A stretch of 64,000 nt of DNA, taken from contig JAIXSO010000027.1 in NCBI GenBank assembly GCA_027484685.1, positions 1-64,000 of the forward strand, given 5' to 3'. The position numbers were made by a program, and so were the translations under genes. This stretch comes from Bacteroidota bacterium. Lineage in GTDB: Bacteria; Bacteroidota; Bacteroidia; UKL13-3. The notes below the pieces were generated by a model that searched no databases, was not told where the DNA came from, and saw nothing but the letters and a program-made list of their open reading frames with translations. Shown here piece by piece: positions 1 through 7,863 of this stretch (the first letter of the stretch is position 1; each line of letters opens with the position of its first letter).

Positions 1-109
1 AAGGTGTTGTAATCTTCTTTCTTAAAACTCATATTTTTTTTGATTATGAGTTCTGTTTAATAAAATTATTGCATATTATTGTTGTAGCAAAGGAGGCTAC
101 CGAAGGTTT

Positions 110-236
110 TGTTCAACAGCACATTTGCAATAGGCGGGGTGACGTGCTTCTATGACACATTTGTGGTTAAAGAAAGTGCAGTTCTCCGAATGCACATTTG
201 TGCTGAAAAGCCCGCCCATCGCAAATCTGCAAACCG
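110..236. repeat. attC-like imperfect inverted repeat
   Basis: The outer arms pair closely: GCACATTTGCAATAGGCGGG on the left matches the reverse complement of the right arm (CCCGCCCATCGCAAATCTGC) at 17 of 20 positions. The right arm is followed by AAACCGTTATCGG, a GTTA core. A second element with the same internal GTGCTTCTATGA and the same AAACCGTTAT end lies at 10090-10165. The layout (long imperfect hairpin, GTTA at the 3' end, a gene next door) resembles an integron attC site, but the core is not a clean GTTRRRY. A REP-like origin is equally possible. Confidence 0.5.
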
Positions 237-310
237 TTATCGGTAAGTTTAGGGCGACAGTGTAAACCTGACCTTTAGTGCAAAAATCAACTGACAGACG
301 AAGAAATTTT

Positions 311-1210
311 ATGAATGCGAAACAAGAGTTAATCAAAAAGACGACATACGAAAATTTGGACTGCATCGGCAGACCAGACATCTATATTAAATTAGAGTGT
401 AATCAGTTTGCTAACTCTTTTAAATCAAGAGGCATTGTAAATTTCCTATCGCACATTGACGATATAAAAGGACTTGTAACTTTTACGACAGGCAACCACG
501 GAATTTCAGTTTCAGCAATTGCAAGGCAGCTATCGCTGCCTGCAATTATTATTACGACTGACAAAATTAGTAATCATAAGCGAACAATAATTGAAAGTAA
601 TGGTGCAACGGTTCAGCTTATTGACTTTTACGACTTGGACAAAGCAACAACTTTGGCGAAACAAACGGCTATTGATTTGGGCTACACTTTTGTTCCGCTT
701 TTCGATAACGACAATTTACTTGACGGTTACAGCGAAATAGCAAATGAAATTTGCACCGACTTTGAAGGTAATTTGACGATATTTTTTCCGATTGGTAGCG
801 GTTCTCTTTTATATGCAAATGCAAAAAGAGCAAAAGCAATAAACCCAAACAACAAAGTAATTGGAGTTGAGCCAAAAGTATATCAGCGACTAAACGGAGT
901 TACACATCATAACAGCCCATCTTCAAGTATTGCAGACAGTTTAGCAATTGACAGAATTCCAACTTGCAATTTAGACCTTACAAAATATGCTGACTATATT
1001 TTAGCAATAGAGGAAACCGAAATTGCGGACGCAACGAAAATGATTTACGAGCAATTCAATTTAGTAACAGAAGCAGGTGGAGCTATAACATTAGCCGCAG
1101 CACTAAAAACAGAAAAAGACAACACAAATAAAATTGCAGTTATTACAGGCAAAAATATTTCGCCAGACAAATTTAATTTCATTAATTCTAATTTTCAGTC
1201 TGCAAAATGA
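311..1210 (+). CDS. PLP-dependent threonine dehydratase / serine racemase-like enzyme
   Basis: This is a fold-type II PLP enzyme that probably deaminates or racemises a hydroxy-amino acid in the cytoplasm. The Schiff-base lysine is K38 in NSFKSRG. TGNHG follows near residue 60, the family's substrate carboxylate loop. The glycine-rich phosphate loop is PIGSGSL rather than the usual GGGGL, and EAGGA plus ITGKN appear near the C-terminus. Length is 299 aa, close to the usual 310-330. The ATG at 311 was preferred over an in-frame GTG at 278 because homology-like sequence begins at MNAKQEL. The stop overlaps the next start by 4 nt (ATGA), so the two are probably co-translated. The altered phosphate loop makes the exact substrate uncertain. 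Confidence 0.75.
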   Translation: MNAKQELIKKTTYENLDCIGRPDIYIKLECNQFANSFKSRGIVNFLSHIDDIKGLVTFTTGNHGISVSAIARQLSLPAIIITTDKISNHKRTIIESNGATVQLIDFYDLDKATTLAKQTAIDLGYTFVPLFDNDNLLDGYSEIANEICTDFEGNLTIFFPIGSGSLLYANAKRAKAINPNNKVIGVEPKVYQRLNGVTHHNSPSSSIADSLAIDRIPTCNLDLTKYADYILAIEETEIADATKMIYEQFNLVTEAGGAITLAAALKTEKDNTNKIAVITGKNISPDKFNFINSNFQSAK

Positions 1211-1899
1211 AAACAGAAATTGTAAAATATACCGACTATCAAGACAATCAGCAATTGATTAAAAGTATCATGGACTTGATAGAGCCAAGTTACAAGACAG
1301 CAGGAAAGCACATTACAAAGGACATTGAAATTTGTAACGAGTTATATGTTATGCAATCCGACAGCGGACAAATGCTTGCTTTATTTATGATCGGCTATCA
1401 TAATATAGGCGACACCGACTTTTGTTATTTAGGTTTGAGTGCTTGCAAAGAGGAATACAAAAACAACGGCTTTGTGAAACGTTTATATTTAGAGTATGCA
1501 AAAGATTGTGTAAAAAAGGAACTTGAAACAAACAAACGCATTTACTCTTATTGGACGACAGCAACACCAATCGTATATCATTGGTTTGAAAAATACTTCA
1601 TTGAAGTTGAACCTAACAGACACGGAGTTTGCACAAGTGAGGGACTGCAAACACTTCAAAAAATTGCAACCGAAAAATATCACAACGCAAAATTTGAACT
1701 TACAACACCTTTTGTTTTAAGACAAGCTGCACATCAAATCAATTACTCTGACAACGAACGACAACGAATAGCAAAAGCAATTAAAGACCTTAACTTGACA
1801 GTATTTGACACATACAAACTTGACGAAACACAAGGCGACAGATTTTTAATGTTTGGTTTTTGCCCATCACTTGACAAAATAAATGAACTATTAAAATGA
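1207..1899 (+). CDS. GNAT-like acetyltransferase, hypothetical
   Basis: The protein has 230 aa. It is soluble and has no signal peptide. Residues 75-110 (LGLS, then KNNGFVKRLYLEYAKDC) look like the beta4-alpha3 acetyl-CoA region of a GNAT fold, but the canonical Q/RxxGxG/A is degenerate (KNNGFV). No other domain is recognisable. It is translationally coupled to the PLP enzyme through an ATGA overlap, which suggests the pair modifies related amino-acid substrates or was carried as one cassette. Assignment to GNAT is tentative. Confidence 0.55.
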   Translation: MKTEIVKYTDYQDNQQLIKSIMDLIEPSYKTAGKHITKDIEICNELYVMQSDSGQMLALFMIGYHNIGDTDFCYLGLSACKEEYKNNGFVKRLYLEYAKDCVKKELETNKRIYSYWTTATPIVYHWFEKYFIEVEPNRHGVCTSEGLQTLQKIATEKYHNAKFELTTPFVLRQAAHQINYSDNERQRIAKAIKDLNLTVFDTYKLDETQGDRFLMFGFCPSLDKINELLK

Positions 1900-1935
1900 C
1901 AGAAAAAAATAACTTTGCGGACAGAAAACCTACCG

Positions 1936-2070
1936 ATAACATATAAGGATTAAACGCAGCTTTGTTTTTCACAAAGGTGCGATTTTTCCGACACATCGGA
2001 ACTGTGTTGACAGATGCTTCGGCTTCGCTTAGTGACTAAGCATCGGCAGCCTGTTGCAACAAGGGTTTTG
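1936..2070. repeat. Intergenic repeat, left segment, copy 1
   Basis: It begins ATAACATATAAGGATTAAAC and contains GCGATTTTTCCGACACATCGG and GTTGACAGATGCTT. The same ordered blocks recur at 6580-6710 with few changes, and more degenerately at 11812-11940. It contains short internal hairpins (CCGACACATCGG and a GCTTCGG/AGC region). It is non-coding, lies directly after the GNAT-like gene and is followed by the right segment at 2241. Confidence 0.7.
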
Positions 2071-2180
2071 CTTCGACAGCCTCAGTGACCGTAAAATTTG
2101 TATTATGGGGTTTTATTTCGATGTGTTGGAAGTGTTTACATTTTGATAAAGGTGCTTAAGGCTTTTGATTTTATTGTTTT

Positions 2181-2213
2181 AAACGTAACAGTTCTTAAAA
2201 ACTGTTACGTTTT
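2181..2213 (+). terminator. 13-bp perfect hairpin, terminator-like
   Basis: AAACGTAACAGTT and AACTGTTACGTTT form a perfect 13-bp stem around a 6-nt loop (CTTAAA), followed by TTGCTTTTC. It sits inside the repeat-rich gap between the GNAT-like gene and the Crp/Fnr gene. It could end transcription of the upstream pair or be part of the mobile repeat. The U-run is interrupted, so terminator function is inferred only. Confidence 0.55.
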
Positions 2214-2240
2214 GCTTTTCTTGTACAAACATTTTTCCTT

Positions 2241-2320
2241 TGTTTTTTACACTTTTATGCGCATGTTTACATCCAATTTGTGAGTAGTTTTGATGTAGCG
2301 GGATTTACAGGCTGACGTTA
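2241..2320. repeat. Intergenic repeat, right segment, copy 1
   Basis: The blocks are TGTTTTTTAC, CTTTTATGCGCATGTTTACAT and an end in GGCTGACGTTA. Related segments with the same order end at 4800, 6816, 8050, 10960 and 13684, with a degenerate one near 12050. Consensus blocks are TTTGTTTTTTAT, CTTTTATSTGCATGTTTGAA and CTGACRTTAG. Most copies lie shortly upstream of a + strand gene; here the Crp/Fnr start is 85 bp away. Confidence 0.75.
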
Positions 2321-2404
2321 AGACAAGCCTAAAAGACATTTACACTAAACAGTTTATAAAGAAAACCAATTCTTCAAATGTATATTGCCTAACACTTACT
2401 AAAA

Positions 2405-2908
2405 ATGGAAACAACAAAAGTTTTAAAAGGTGAATTAGTGCAACTACCAAACGAAAAAAAACATAAAATTATACGGGTAATAAGTGGTTTGTTGAGAATG
2501 TATACTGTAGATGATAAAGGCAAAGAACATATATATATGTTTGCGCCAGAAAAGTGGACCCTTTCCGACTTTGAAGCTATAGCAGAAAATAAAACAAGCA
2601 TTTTTTTTATTGATGCCATTGAAAATTCTGAAATAGAAATAACTACAAAAGGCATAAATGAAAAACTAGCCAATACATTATACGAACAAACTAGCCAAAC
2701 CATTGACTTTATGGGAAGAAGAATTGCAACACTACAAAGTAGAATAATTATGTTATTAAGTTATTCTGCGCTAGATAGGTACAAACATTTTTTAATTACT
2801 TATCCTAATATTGTAGAAAGAGTTCCCCAAAAAATGATAGCCTCTTATCTAGGAATTACTCCTCAGGCTTTAAGTAAAATAAGAGGAAAAAAAAATACTA
2901 AACAGTAG
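2405..2908 (+). CDS. Crp/Fnr-family transcriptional regulator
   Basis: The protein is 167 aa, shorter than the usual 190-230. Residues 10-110 have the beta-rich character of the cyclic-nucleotide-binding domain, with no obvious nucleotide-binding arginine motif. Residues about 138-160 form the winged-helix recognition region (QKMIASYLGITPQALSKIR), which fits Bacteroidota Crp/Fnr proteins closely. No Fe-S cysteines are present. It precedes an SDR and a TspO-like gene on the same strand by 61 bp and probably regulates them. A separate -7 element before the SDR suggests that the SDR can also be transcribed on its own. Confidence 0.85.
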   Translation: METTKVLKGELVQLPNEKKHKIIRVISGLLRMYTVDDKGKEHIYMFAPEKWTLSDFEAIAENKTSIFFIDAIENSEIEITTKGINEKLANTLYEQTSQTIDFMGRRIATLQSRIIMLLSYSALDRYKHFLITYPNIVERVPQKMIASYLGITPQALSKIRGKKNTKQ

Positions 2909-2950
2909 ATTTATTAATCTAGGTGAACGTTAGTGAGATTTACCTTACTG

Positions 2951-2958
2951 TAATTTTG
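2951..2958 (+). promoter_or_regulatory. Bacteroidota -7 element before the SDR gene
   Basis: TAATTTTG matches TAnnTTTG and lies 12 nt before the SDR start codon. The matching -33 position holds only GTT rather than TTTG, so the promoter is partial. It would give a very short leader, consistent with control by the adjacent Crp/Fnr protein, which may compensate for the weak -33. Confidence 0.4.
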
Positions 2959-2969
2959 CAAAAAAAAAC

Positions 2970-3872
2970 ATGTCAAAAACAGCACTAATTACAGGGGGTT
3001 CTGGTGGTATAGGCAAACAAACCGCCATACACCTAGCAAAAGAAGGATATAGGGTAATCATTACAGGTAGAAGCCATTTATCGTGCACCAATGCAATCAT
3101 AGAAATAATAAAACAATCGAACAATCCTAATGTTGATTTTATTGTATCAGACTTTAATTCGTTAAAAAGCATAAAAGCATTAGCCGATGAATACCTAAGT
3201 AAGTACAATCATCTTGATATTTTAATTAACAATGTTGGAATCCTAAAAGAAACAAAAGAGTTTACCGATGATGGCTTAGAAAAAAACTTTGCCATTAATG
3301 TAATGGCTCCATATTTACTTTCTAAACTTTTATTTAATTTACTTTCAACCAGCAAATTAGGTAAAATTATTACATTAAGTGGGGGTGTGCATCCTACTGA
3401 AATTAATTTTAATAATCTGCAAGCTGAAAAAAGCTACTTAGGCATTGTAACCTATTCTCATTCTAAATTGGTTATGATGACATTAATGATTGCATTTGGA
3501 AAAACTATCATTCATCCAAATATAAAATCTAACATATGTTATCCGGGGCAAGCAAGCACCTCTATGACAAGGGCACTAACGCCTAAAATGTTTCCTTGGA
3601 TTTTTAGATTAGCCTTTCCTATTTTAAAATATGTGAATAGAATCGACAAAAATAATCCTGACAAATCAGCCCAAAAAGCATCTAGGTCAAGCATATTTTT
3701 AGCTTTAAACCCTAATGCAGAACAGCTTCATAATAGTTATATAAATTATAAATGTAAGAACGTTAAATTACCAAATGCTGTAACAGATTTTCATAATCAG
3801 CATCAAATTACAATTTATGCTAATAAAATTATAAAAGACAAACTTGGTATTGATATTAACAACCTAAAATAA
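2970..3872 (+). CDS. Short-chain dehydrogenase/reductase
   Basis: This is a classical-type Rossmann oxidoreductase of 300 aa. The NAD(P)-binding TGGSGGIG lies at residues 8-15, NNVG at 87-90, and the catalytic Ser137, Tyr162 and Lys166 (YSHSK) are in register. NNVG in place of NNAG, and the long C-terminal part, resemble retinol-dehydrogenase/WW-oxidoreductase-like SDRs. It is probably an NADP-dependent carbonyl or alcohol oxidoreductase, with the substrate unknown. Eight bp separate it from the TspO-like gene, so the two form one transcript. Confidence 0.88.
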   Translation: MSKTALITGGSGGIGKQTAIHLAKEGYRVIITGRSHLSCTNAIIEIIKQSNNPNVDFIVSDFNSLKSIKALADEYLSKYNHLDILINNVGILKETKEFTDDGLEKNFAINVMAPYLLSKLLFNLLSTSKLGKIITLSGGVHPTEINFNNLQAEKSYLGIVTYSHSKLVMMTLMIAFGKTIIHPNIKSNICYPGQASTSMTRALTPKMFPWIFRLAFPILKYVNRIDKNNPDKSAQKASRSSIFLALNPNAEQLHNSYINYKCKNVKLPNAVTDFHNQHQITIYANKIIKDKLGIDINNLK

Positions 3873-3880
3873 TTATAACT

Positions 3881-4522
3881 ATGACGACCAATTACTTATT
3901 TAATTTTTGGCTTTCTTTATCGGTATTTGTTGCACATATAATTACCAATTTTATTGTTACAAAACCCAATGTTGAACTTTTTACGAGACTTGAAAAACTA
4001 ACTCTTTTTCCACCAGGATGGGTTTTTGGAATTTGGTTTGTTATTTGGACTTTTCAATCTATACTTTTTTATAAAACTTTTGGTTCAGAGTTTTGGAGTA
4101 ATTCTAATACCTTATTTTTTATTTTGGTTTGTTTAGGAAATTTAGGTTCACAATATGCAGGTGCTAATAATTTAGGTTGGTTAATTTATATTATGCTCAT
4201 TATTTGTATGCTTGTAAGTTCCATAGTATTTATGGAGAAAGCTTCTGTTTACTATTCAACATTTTCAATAGCCAAATCTGCAACTCAACTTTATGTTGGT
4301 TGGGCATCTTTGGCGTTTTTAGTTGGTTTAGGTGTTGTTTTGGTAACAGACCAGCAAATTGTTAGCGACAAACTATTTACAATTATTGGTTCAATAATTT
4401 TGACAATAGTTCCAATTGTAATTTGGACTTTATGGTTTAAAGACAAAGCAGATTATAGAATAGTTACTACTCCTTATTTTATTTTATATTTTGCTTTTAC
4501 TTTAAGAATAATGCTAAGGTAA
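3881..4522 (+). CDS. TspO/MBR-like integral membrane protein
   Basis: The 213-aa protein is very hydrophobic, with about six or seven membrane segments. LFPPGWVFGIWFVIW near residues 42-56 resembles the PPGWVFGPVWT signature of TspO/MBR proteins, and tryptophan is frequent (GWLI, GWASLA, WTLWF). It is longer than canonical TspO (about 155 aa), like the extended tryptophan-rich sensory proteins of some bacteria. A role in tetrapyrrole or stress signalling is known for the family, but binding here is only inferred. It is the last gene of the Crp-SDR-TspO group. Confidence 0.6.
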   Translation: MTTNYLFNFWLSLSVFVAHIITNFIVTKPNVELFTRLEKLTLFPPGWVFGIWFVIWTFQSILFYKTFGSEFWSNSNTLFFILVCLGNLGSQYAGANNLGWLIYIMLIICMLVSSIVFMEKASVYYSTFSIAKSATQLYVGWASLAFLVGLGVVLVTDQQIVSDKLFTIIGSIILTIVPIVIWTLWFKDKADYRIVTTPYFILYFAFTLRIMLR

Positions 4523-4599
4523 GCGTTTATAAGGAATTCAAGGCTCAGTTTGTGGTGAAAATTCCACCTTCGCAAAACGGCAAAGCGCTAAAACTGTTA

Positions 4600-4800
4600 C
4601 CACTATCCGTAGTTAGCAAAGCGCACTAGGGATTTATAATGAATGCAGGGTCCTATAGCTATCGGACTGTAACACGGGCCTAAAAATACAGTTATTGTCA
4701 TAAAAACCAATTTAGGCACTTTGTTATTTATCCTTTTATCTGCATGTTTGAATGTAGATTGTGAATAGTCCCGATGTATCGGGATTCGCACTCTGACGTT
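4600..4800. repeat. Composite intergenic repeat, long copy A
   Basis: It is nearly collinear with 7864-8050. Shared blocks are CACTATYCGTAG, TTAGCAAAGCGC, GGATTTATAATGAATG, TGTAACACGGGCCT, AAAATACAGTTATTG, the right segment, TCCCGATGTATCGGGA and GCACTCTGACRTT. The spurious antisense translations of the two copies share the same peptide, which shows how close they are. It contains the palindrome CCCGATGTATCGGG and short hairpins typical of REP elements. Confidence 0.8.
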
Positions 4801-4822
4801 GTGTACAACTGCATAAAGACAA

Positions 4823-5095
4823 CTAAGCCTTGAATTTATTAAGATATTCAAAAGCCAAATCTTTAAACTTCAAATCAATGGTAAACGTATTAATAGGAAT
4901 CTCAGAGCATACAATAAGGCAGACATCCACTTCGAGTATTTTTGCCACTTCAACCAAGTGCTTTAGCTTCTTATCACTTGCATTTAACTCATAATAGGAA
5001 TAGGCTTGTTGTTTTATTCCTAATTTCATAGCAACATAAGATTGCTTCAACTTTCGGAGTTCTCTTATTACTTTTATTCTTTGACCATATATCAT
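4823..5095 (-). CDS. XRE-family helix-turn-helix regulator
   Basis: The protein is 90 aa from the ATG at 5095; an upstream in-frame ATG at 5146 would add 17 residues without domain similarity. Residues 1-60 fit a Cro/CI HTH: GQRIKVIRELRKLKQ, then a degenerate recognition helix (AMKLGIKQQAYSYYE), then VEVAKILEV. The C-terminal 30 residues are not recognised. It is the only minus-strand gene in the first 17 kb and lies immediately after a long repeat copy, so it may have arrived independently. It could be a lone antitoxin-type regulator; no partner is visible. Confidence 0.65.
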   Translation of the reverse strand: MIYGQRIKVIRELRKLKQSYVAMKLGIKQQAYSYYELNASDKKLKHLVEVAKILEVDVCLIVCSEIPINTFTIDLKFKDLAFEYLNKFKA

Positions 5096-5221
5096 AATTC
5101 GTACAAGCTTTGGTTTGTATTGTATAGAAGTATGAAAAAACTTCATTATGGTTGCATATACAGACCGGTGTTGATAATACCAAATTTAACAAGTGTTGGT
5201 TTGTTATAAAATGTTGTTAAC

Positions 5222-6505
5222 ATGAGAACTATTTTTATCTTATTTTATTTTATAATGAGTTTGGCTAATATTTGCCAAGCTCAATGGGTTACTACAAATT
5301 ATCCAAAATCTATAAATATTATTGACGACCACCTAAAATACTCATCAGGTAATAAAATATGGGGAATCGGCTTCGATTTGAATCAAATCTTCTTGAAGTA
5401 TGTAACTACTAGTAACGATGGCGGATTGACATGGCAATCTTATTCGGATAATGATTTTATGAACATAATTTCATTTGTTCCGATCTCAGATAATGAAGCT
5501 TATGTTTCTACCGATAAACTTTTTCATACAACAGATGGGGGAGTTACTTGGAGTGAAAAAAATACTCCTGATAGCGCATATTTGGGTTCTAATAATCTTG
5601 TTAGTTTCATGGCATTTGATTCTATTCATTTTTGCTTACTTACAGGAAGAAACAATTTTGGTTGTAATGAAATTTGGGTTACTGACAATGCCGGAAATTC
5701 TTGGACAAAAGTTGATTGTGCAAATATTAATAATTCAAGGTTAGTAACTGGACGATTCTTCGAACAATTTCAGATTGATTCAATAGCAAGTTTTAGAATT
5801 TCTAATTTTGTCTTTAGCACAAAAAACTTTGGTAAAACATGGCAGATAGATAGTAATGCAAACAGGTTTAATTGGACTCTTCCACTCAATCATTCCACTT
5901 ATCTTTCAACCAAAACATTTGGAACTGCTCCTAATATCTCAACAATTTTTTACCGTTCAAATAACCAAGGTGTATCATGGGACAGTGTTACAACAATACC
6001 AAGTGCCTATAATAGAGGCAGTGTTTTTCAACGCTTGCAAAGTTCAACTGGACGTAGAATATTACTTGCTAACTCTACAGGACTTATAAAAAGTGATAAT
6101 GATGGCCTAACTTGGGACAGAGTAGACAATGAAAACTACACTATTGTTCGCTTTTATGACAATGAGAATGGAATTGCATACACTCGCATTAGTTCAACAG
6201 AAAATCAAGTTTTAAGGTTTATAGGTCCTTTTACAAGCATTGGACAAGACCCTAACCAAACAACATCACCTTCTTTTTTATTCTTTCCAAATCCAGTTAA
6301 TGACCAATTAAATTTGGTTTACAAAACCTTGGACAGCGAGACAGAATTTATTATAACCGATTTAACAGGTAAGACTATTAAATCATTCAAGGTTAATAAC
6401 GTAAGTCAAGAAAACACTATTACTATGAATACTTCAGACATGGAAAAAGGTATATATTTTATTAATGCTGCTAATCTTGGTTGTTTCAAGTTAATTAAAA
6501 ACTGA
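5222..6505 (+). CDS. T9SS-secreted protein with BNR/Asp-box beta-propeller repeats
   Basis: A 427-aa exported protein. Residues 1-20 are a Sec signal peptide ending near CQAQ. Between about 60 and 315 there are at least six Asp-box-like motifs of the form S/T-x-D/N-x-G-x-T/S-W (NDGGLTW, TDGGVTW, DNAGNSW, KNFGKTW, NNQGVSW, DNDGLTW), as in sortilin/BNR propellers. The last 75 residues are a type A T9SS sorting domain (FFPNPVNDQ, then TDLTGK, then MEKGIYFI). It should cross the outer membrane through the type IX system and be attached to the surface or released. The ligand is unknown. Composite repeats flank it on both sides. Confidence 0.88.
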   Translation: MRTIFILFYFIMSLANICQAQWVTTNYPKSINIIDDHLKYSSGNKIWGIGFDLNQIFLKYVTTSNDGGLTWQSYSDNDFMNIISFVPISDNEAYVSTDKLFHTTDGGVTWSEKNTPDSAYLGSNNLVSFMAFDSIHFCLLTGRNNFGCNEIWVTDNAGNSWTKVDCANINNSRLVTGRFFEQFQIDSIASFRISNFVFSTKNFGKTWQIDSNANRFNWTLPLNHSTYLSTKTFGTAPNISTIFYRSNNQGVSWDSVTTIPSAYNRGSVFQRLQSSTGRRILLANSTGLIKSDNDGLTWDRVDNENYTIVRFYDNENGIAYTRISSTENQVLRFIGPFTSIGQDPNQTTSPSFLFFPNPVNDQLNLVYKTLDSETEFIITDLTGKTIKSFKVNNVSQENTITMNTSDMEKGIYFINAANLGCFKLIKN

Positions 6506-6579
6506 TCTTTACTTTTTTAAAATATCTTTTCCACTTAACATATTTCTACAAGACTAATCGTCAGAGAGAGCAGCGGTGT

Positions 6580-6816
6580 ATAACATATAAGTATTAAACG
6601 CTTGAAACCAAGTGGAGCTGCGATTTTTTCCGACAAATCGGCAATTTGTTGACAGATGCTTTGATTACATTCAGTAACCAAGTTTTGGGAGTCTGCTTCA
6701 ATAAGGGTTTTAATAATAAAATTTGCCACAAGGTGTAATTTTTGCTTTGTTTTTTATCCTTTTATGTGCATGTTTGAATATAGATTGTGAATAGTTATTT
6801 CACACTCTGACATTAG
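6580..6816. repeat. Composite intergenic repeat (left 6580-6710, right 6746-6816)
   Basis: The left part starts ATAACATATAAGTATTAAAC (20 of the first 21 bases match 1937 onward) and has GCGATTTTTTCCGACAAATCGG and GTTGACAGATGCTTTG. The right part has GCTTTGTTTTTTATCC, TTTTATGTGCATGTTTGAAT and ends CTCTGACATTAG. The CCCGAT palindrome of the long copies is missing, replaced by AGTTATTTC. The gene at 6891 begins 75 bp later. Confidence 0.75.
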
Positions 6817-6890
6817 ACTTTAGGCACAAAAACAAACACACAGGTAAAAATTACAGTTGATTGAAAAGAGAATTTTCATAAATTTACAAT

Positions 6891-7418
6891 GTGAAAAAAA
6901 GGAAAAACATAAATCTCGACTTCATTGTAGATAAATTAACAAATTCTATTCTGAATACAATTTCAGGTGACAGTTTTGATACCGAGGTTTTACGCCTAAC
7001 AAACGCGGATTTGAAACAAATAACAAAAAAGAACGGTTGGAATTTCAATTGGTCAGCAGAATTTAAAGACAATAAAAAAGAAGTTTTTAAATTGACAATT
7101 CCTCATAATTCAAATATAATTCAGGGCTTGCTTAGTTTGACTTTAGAACCCGACCACGTTTACATGCATTTACTTGAAAATGCACCATTCAATATTGGAG
7201 AGAATAAACTTTATGAAGGAGTTGCAGGAAATTTGGTTGCACATGCTTGTAAAGTATCTTTCCAGCAAGGATTAGATGGTTTTGTTGCTTTTACAGCTAA
7301 AACAAAACTCATTGAGCATTACCAAAAAACTTTAGGTGCTTATACCTTGGGTGGACATAGAATGATTATTCCTACCCAATCGGCACAAATTTTAATTGAC
7401 AAGTATTTTAAATCTTAA
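6891..7418 (+). CDS. GNAT-like acetyltransferase of a two-gene cassette
   Basis: The protein is 175 aa. The GTG start at 6891 is the only reasonable start because the preceding ATG is followed directly by a stop. The second half (IQGLLSLTLEPDHVYMHLLE, then NLVAHACKVSFQQGLDG, then HYQKTLGA) follows the beta-alpha pattern of a small GNAT fold, ending in a Y/LGA motif typical of the last strand. The N-terminal 60 residues are unassigned. A 57-aa gene follows after 4 bp. Such acetyltransferase plus small-protein pairs recur in Bacteroidota, sometimes as toxin-antitoxin-like units. The function here is inferred. Confidence 0.55.
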   Translation: MKKRKNINLDFIVDKLTNSILNTISGDSFDTEVLRLTNADLKQITKKNGWNFNWSAEFKDNKKEVFKLTIPHNSNIIQGLLSLTLEPDHVYMHLLENAPFNIGENKLYEGVAGNLVAHACKVSFQQGLDGFVAFTAKTKLIEHYQKTLGAYTLGGHRMIIPTQSAQILIDKYFKS

Positions 7419-7422
7419 AATT

Positions 7423-7596
7423 ATGGGACTTATAAAAGAACCGAAAGGAATTGATTTTATGATATCAAGCGACCCTTTGACAGACAATGCTCGCAAAGAA
7501 ATTAGTGAGTTTATTCGTAACTATAAAAACGCATCAAAAAATAAAAAGTCAAAACCTGTGACAATAAAAAAGAAAGCAAAAGTCCTTTATTCTTAG
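7423..7596 (+). CDS. Small basic partner protein (57 aa), putative antitoxin-like
   Basis: The start is the ATG at 7423, 4 bp after the acetyltransferase stop; the frame extends upstream without another good start. The N-terminus (MGLIKEPKGIDF, then SDPLTDNARKEISEFI) resembles a small conserved Bacteroidota family that I recognise only as hypothetical. The C-terminal 20 residues are lysine-rich, suggesting nucleic-acid or acidic-partner binding. Tight spacing to a GNAT-like gene suggests a functional pair. Confidence 0.6.
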   Translation: MGLIKEPKGIDFMISSDPLTDNARKEISEFIRNYKNASKNKKSKPVTIKKKAKVLYS

Positions 7597-7863
7597 CTTT
7601 TGAACTAAAAAATTTGACAGTGCCCAATGCCTAACAAATGACAAGCGTAAAAAGCACATTTGGGTTCGTATAAAACATTTTAGCAGTTTTGAACCTCATG
7701 GTTTAGTAAGAATTTTTTAGGTTGAAATGCTTTCTACGCCTGCCGTGGGAACATTAGGTTTTGAAAAAACTAAGCTTAAAATATCCTTTATTACGCGTTT
7801 AGCTAAATTTATAGAATAGCTAATTTTTAAGTGGTAAAAAAAGATATTTGCTAACTTATTTAC

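Noticed and set aside
97-381. 94-aa minus-strand open frame
   Set aside because: It is produced by the inverted repeat at 110-236 and the first codons of the PLP gene, has no domain character and reads through a palindrome.
4603-4851. 82-aa minus-strand frame sharing a peptide (RIPIHRDYSQSTF) with a frame at 7717-8193
   Set aside because: The shared peptide is the antisense translation of the common intergenic repeat, not a protein family. Useful only as proof that the two repeats match.
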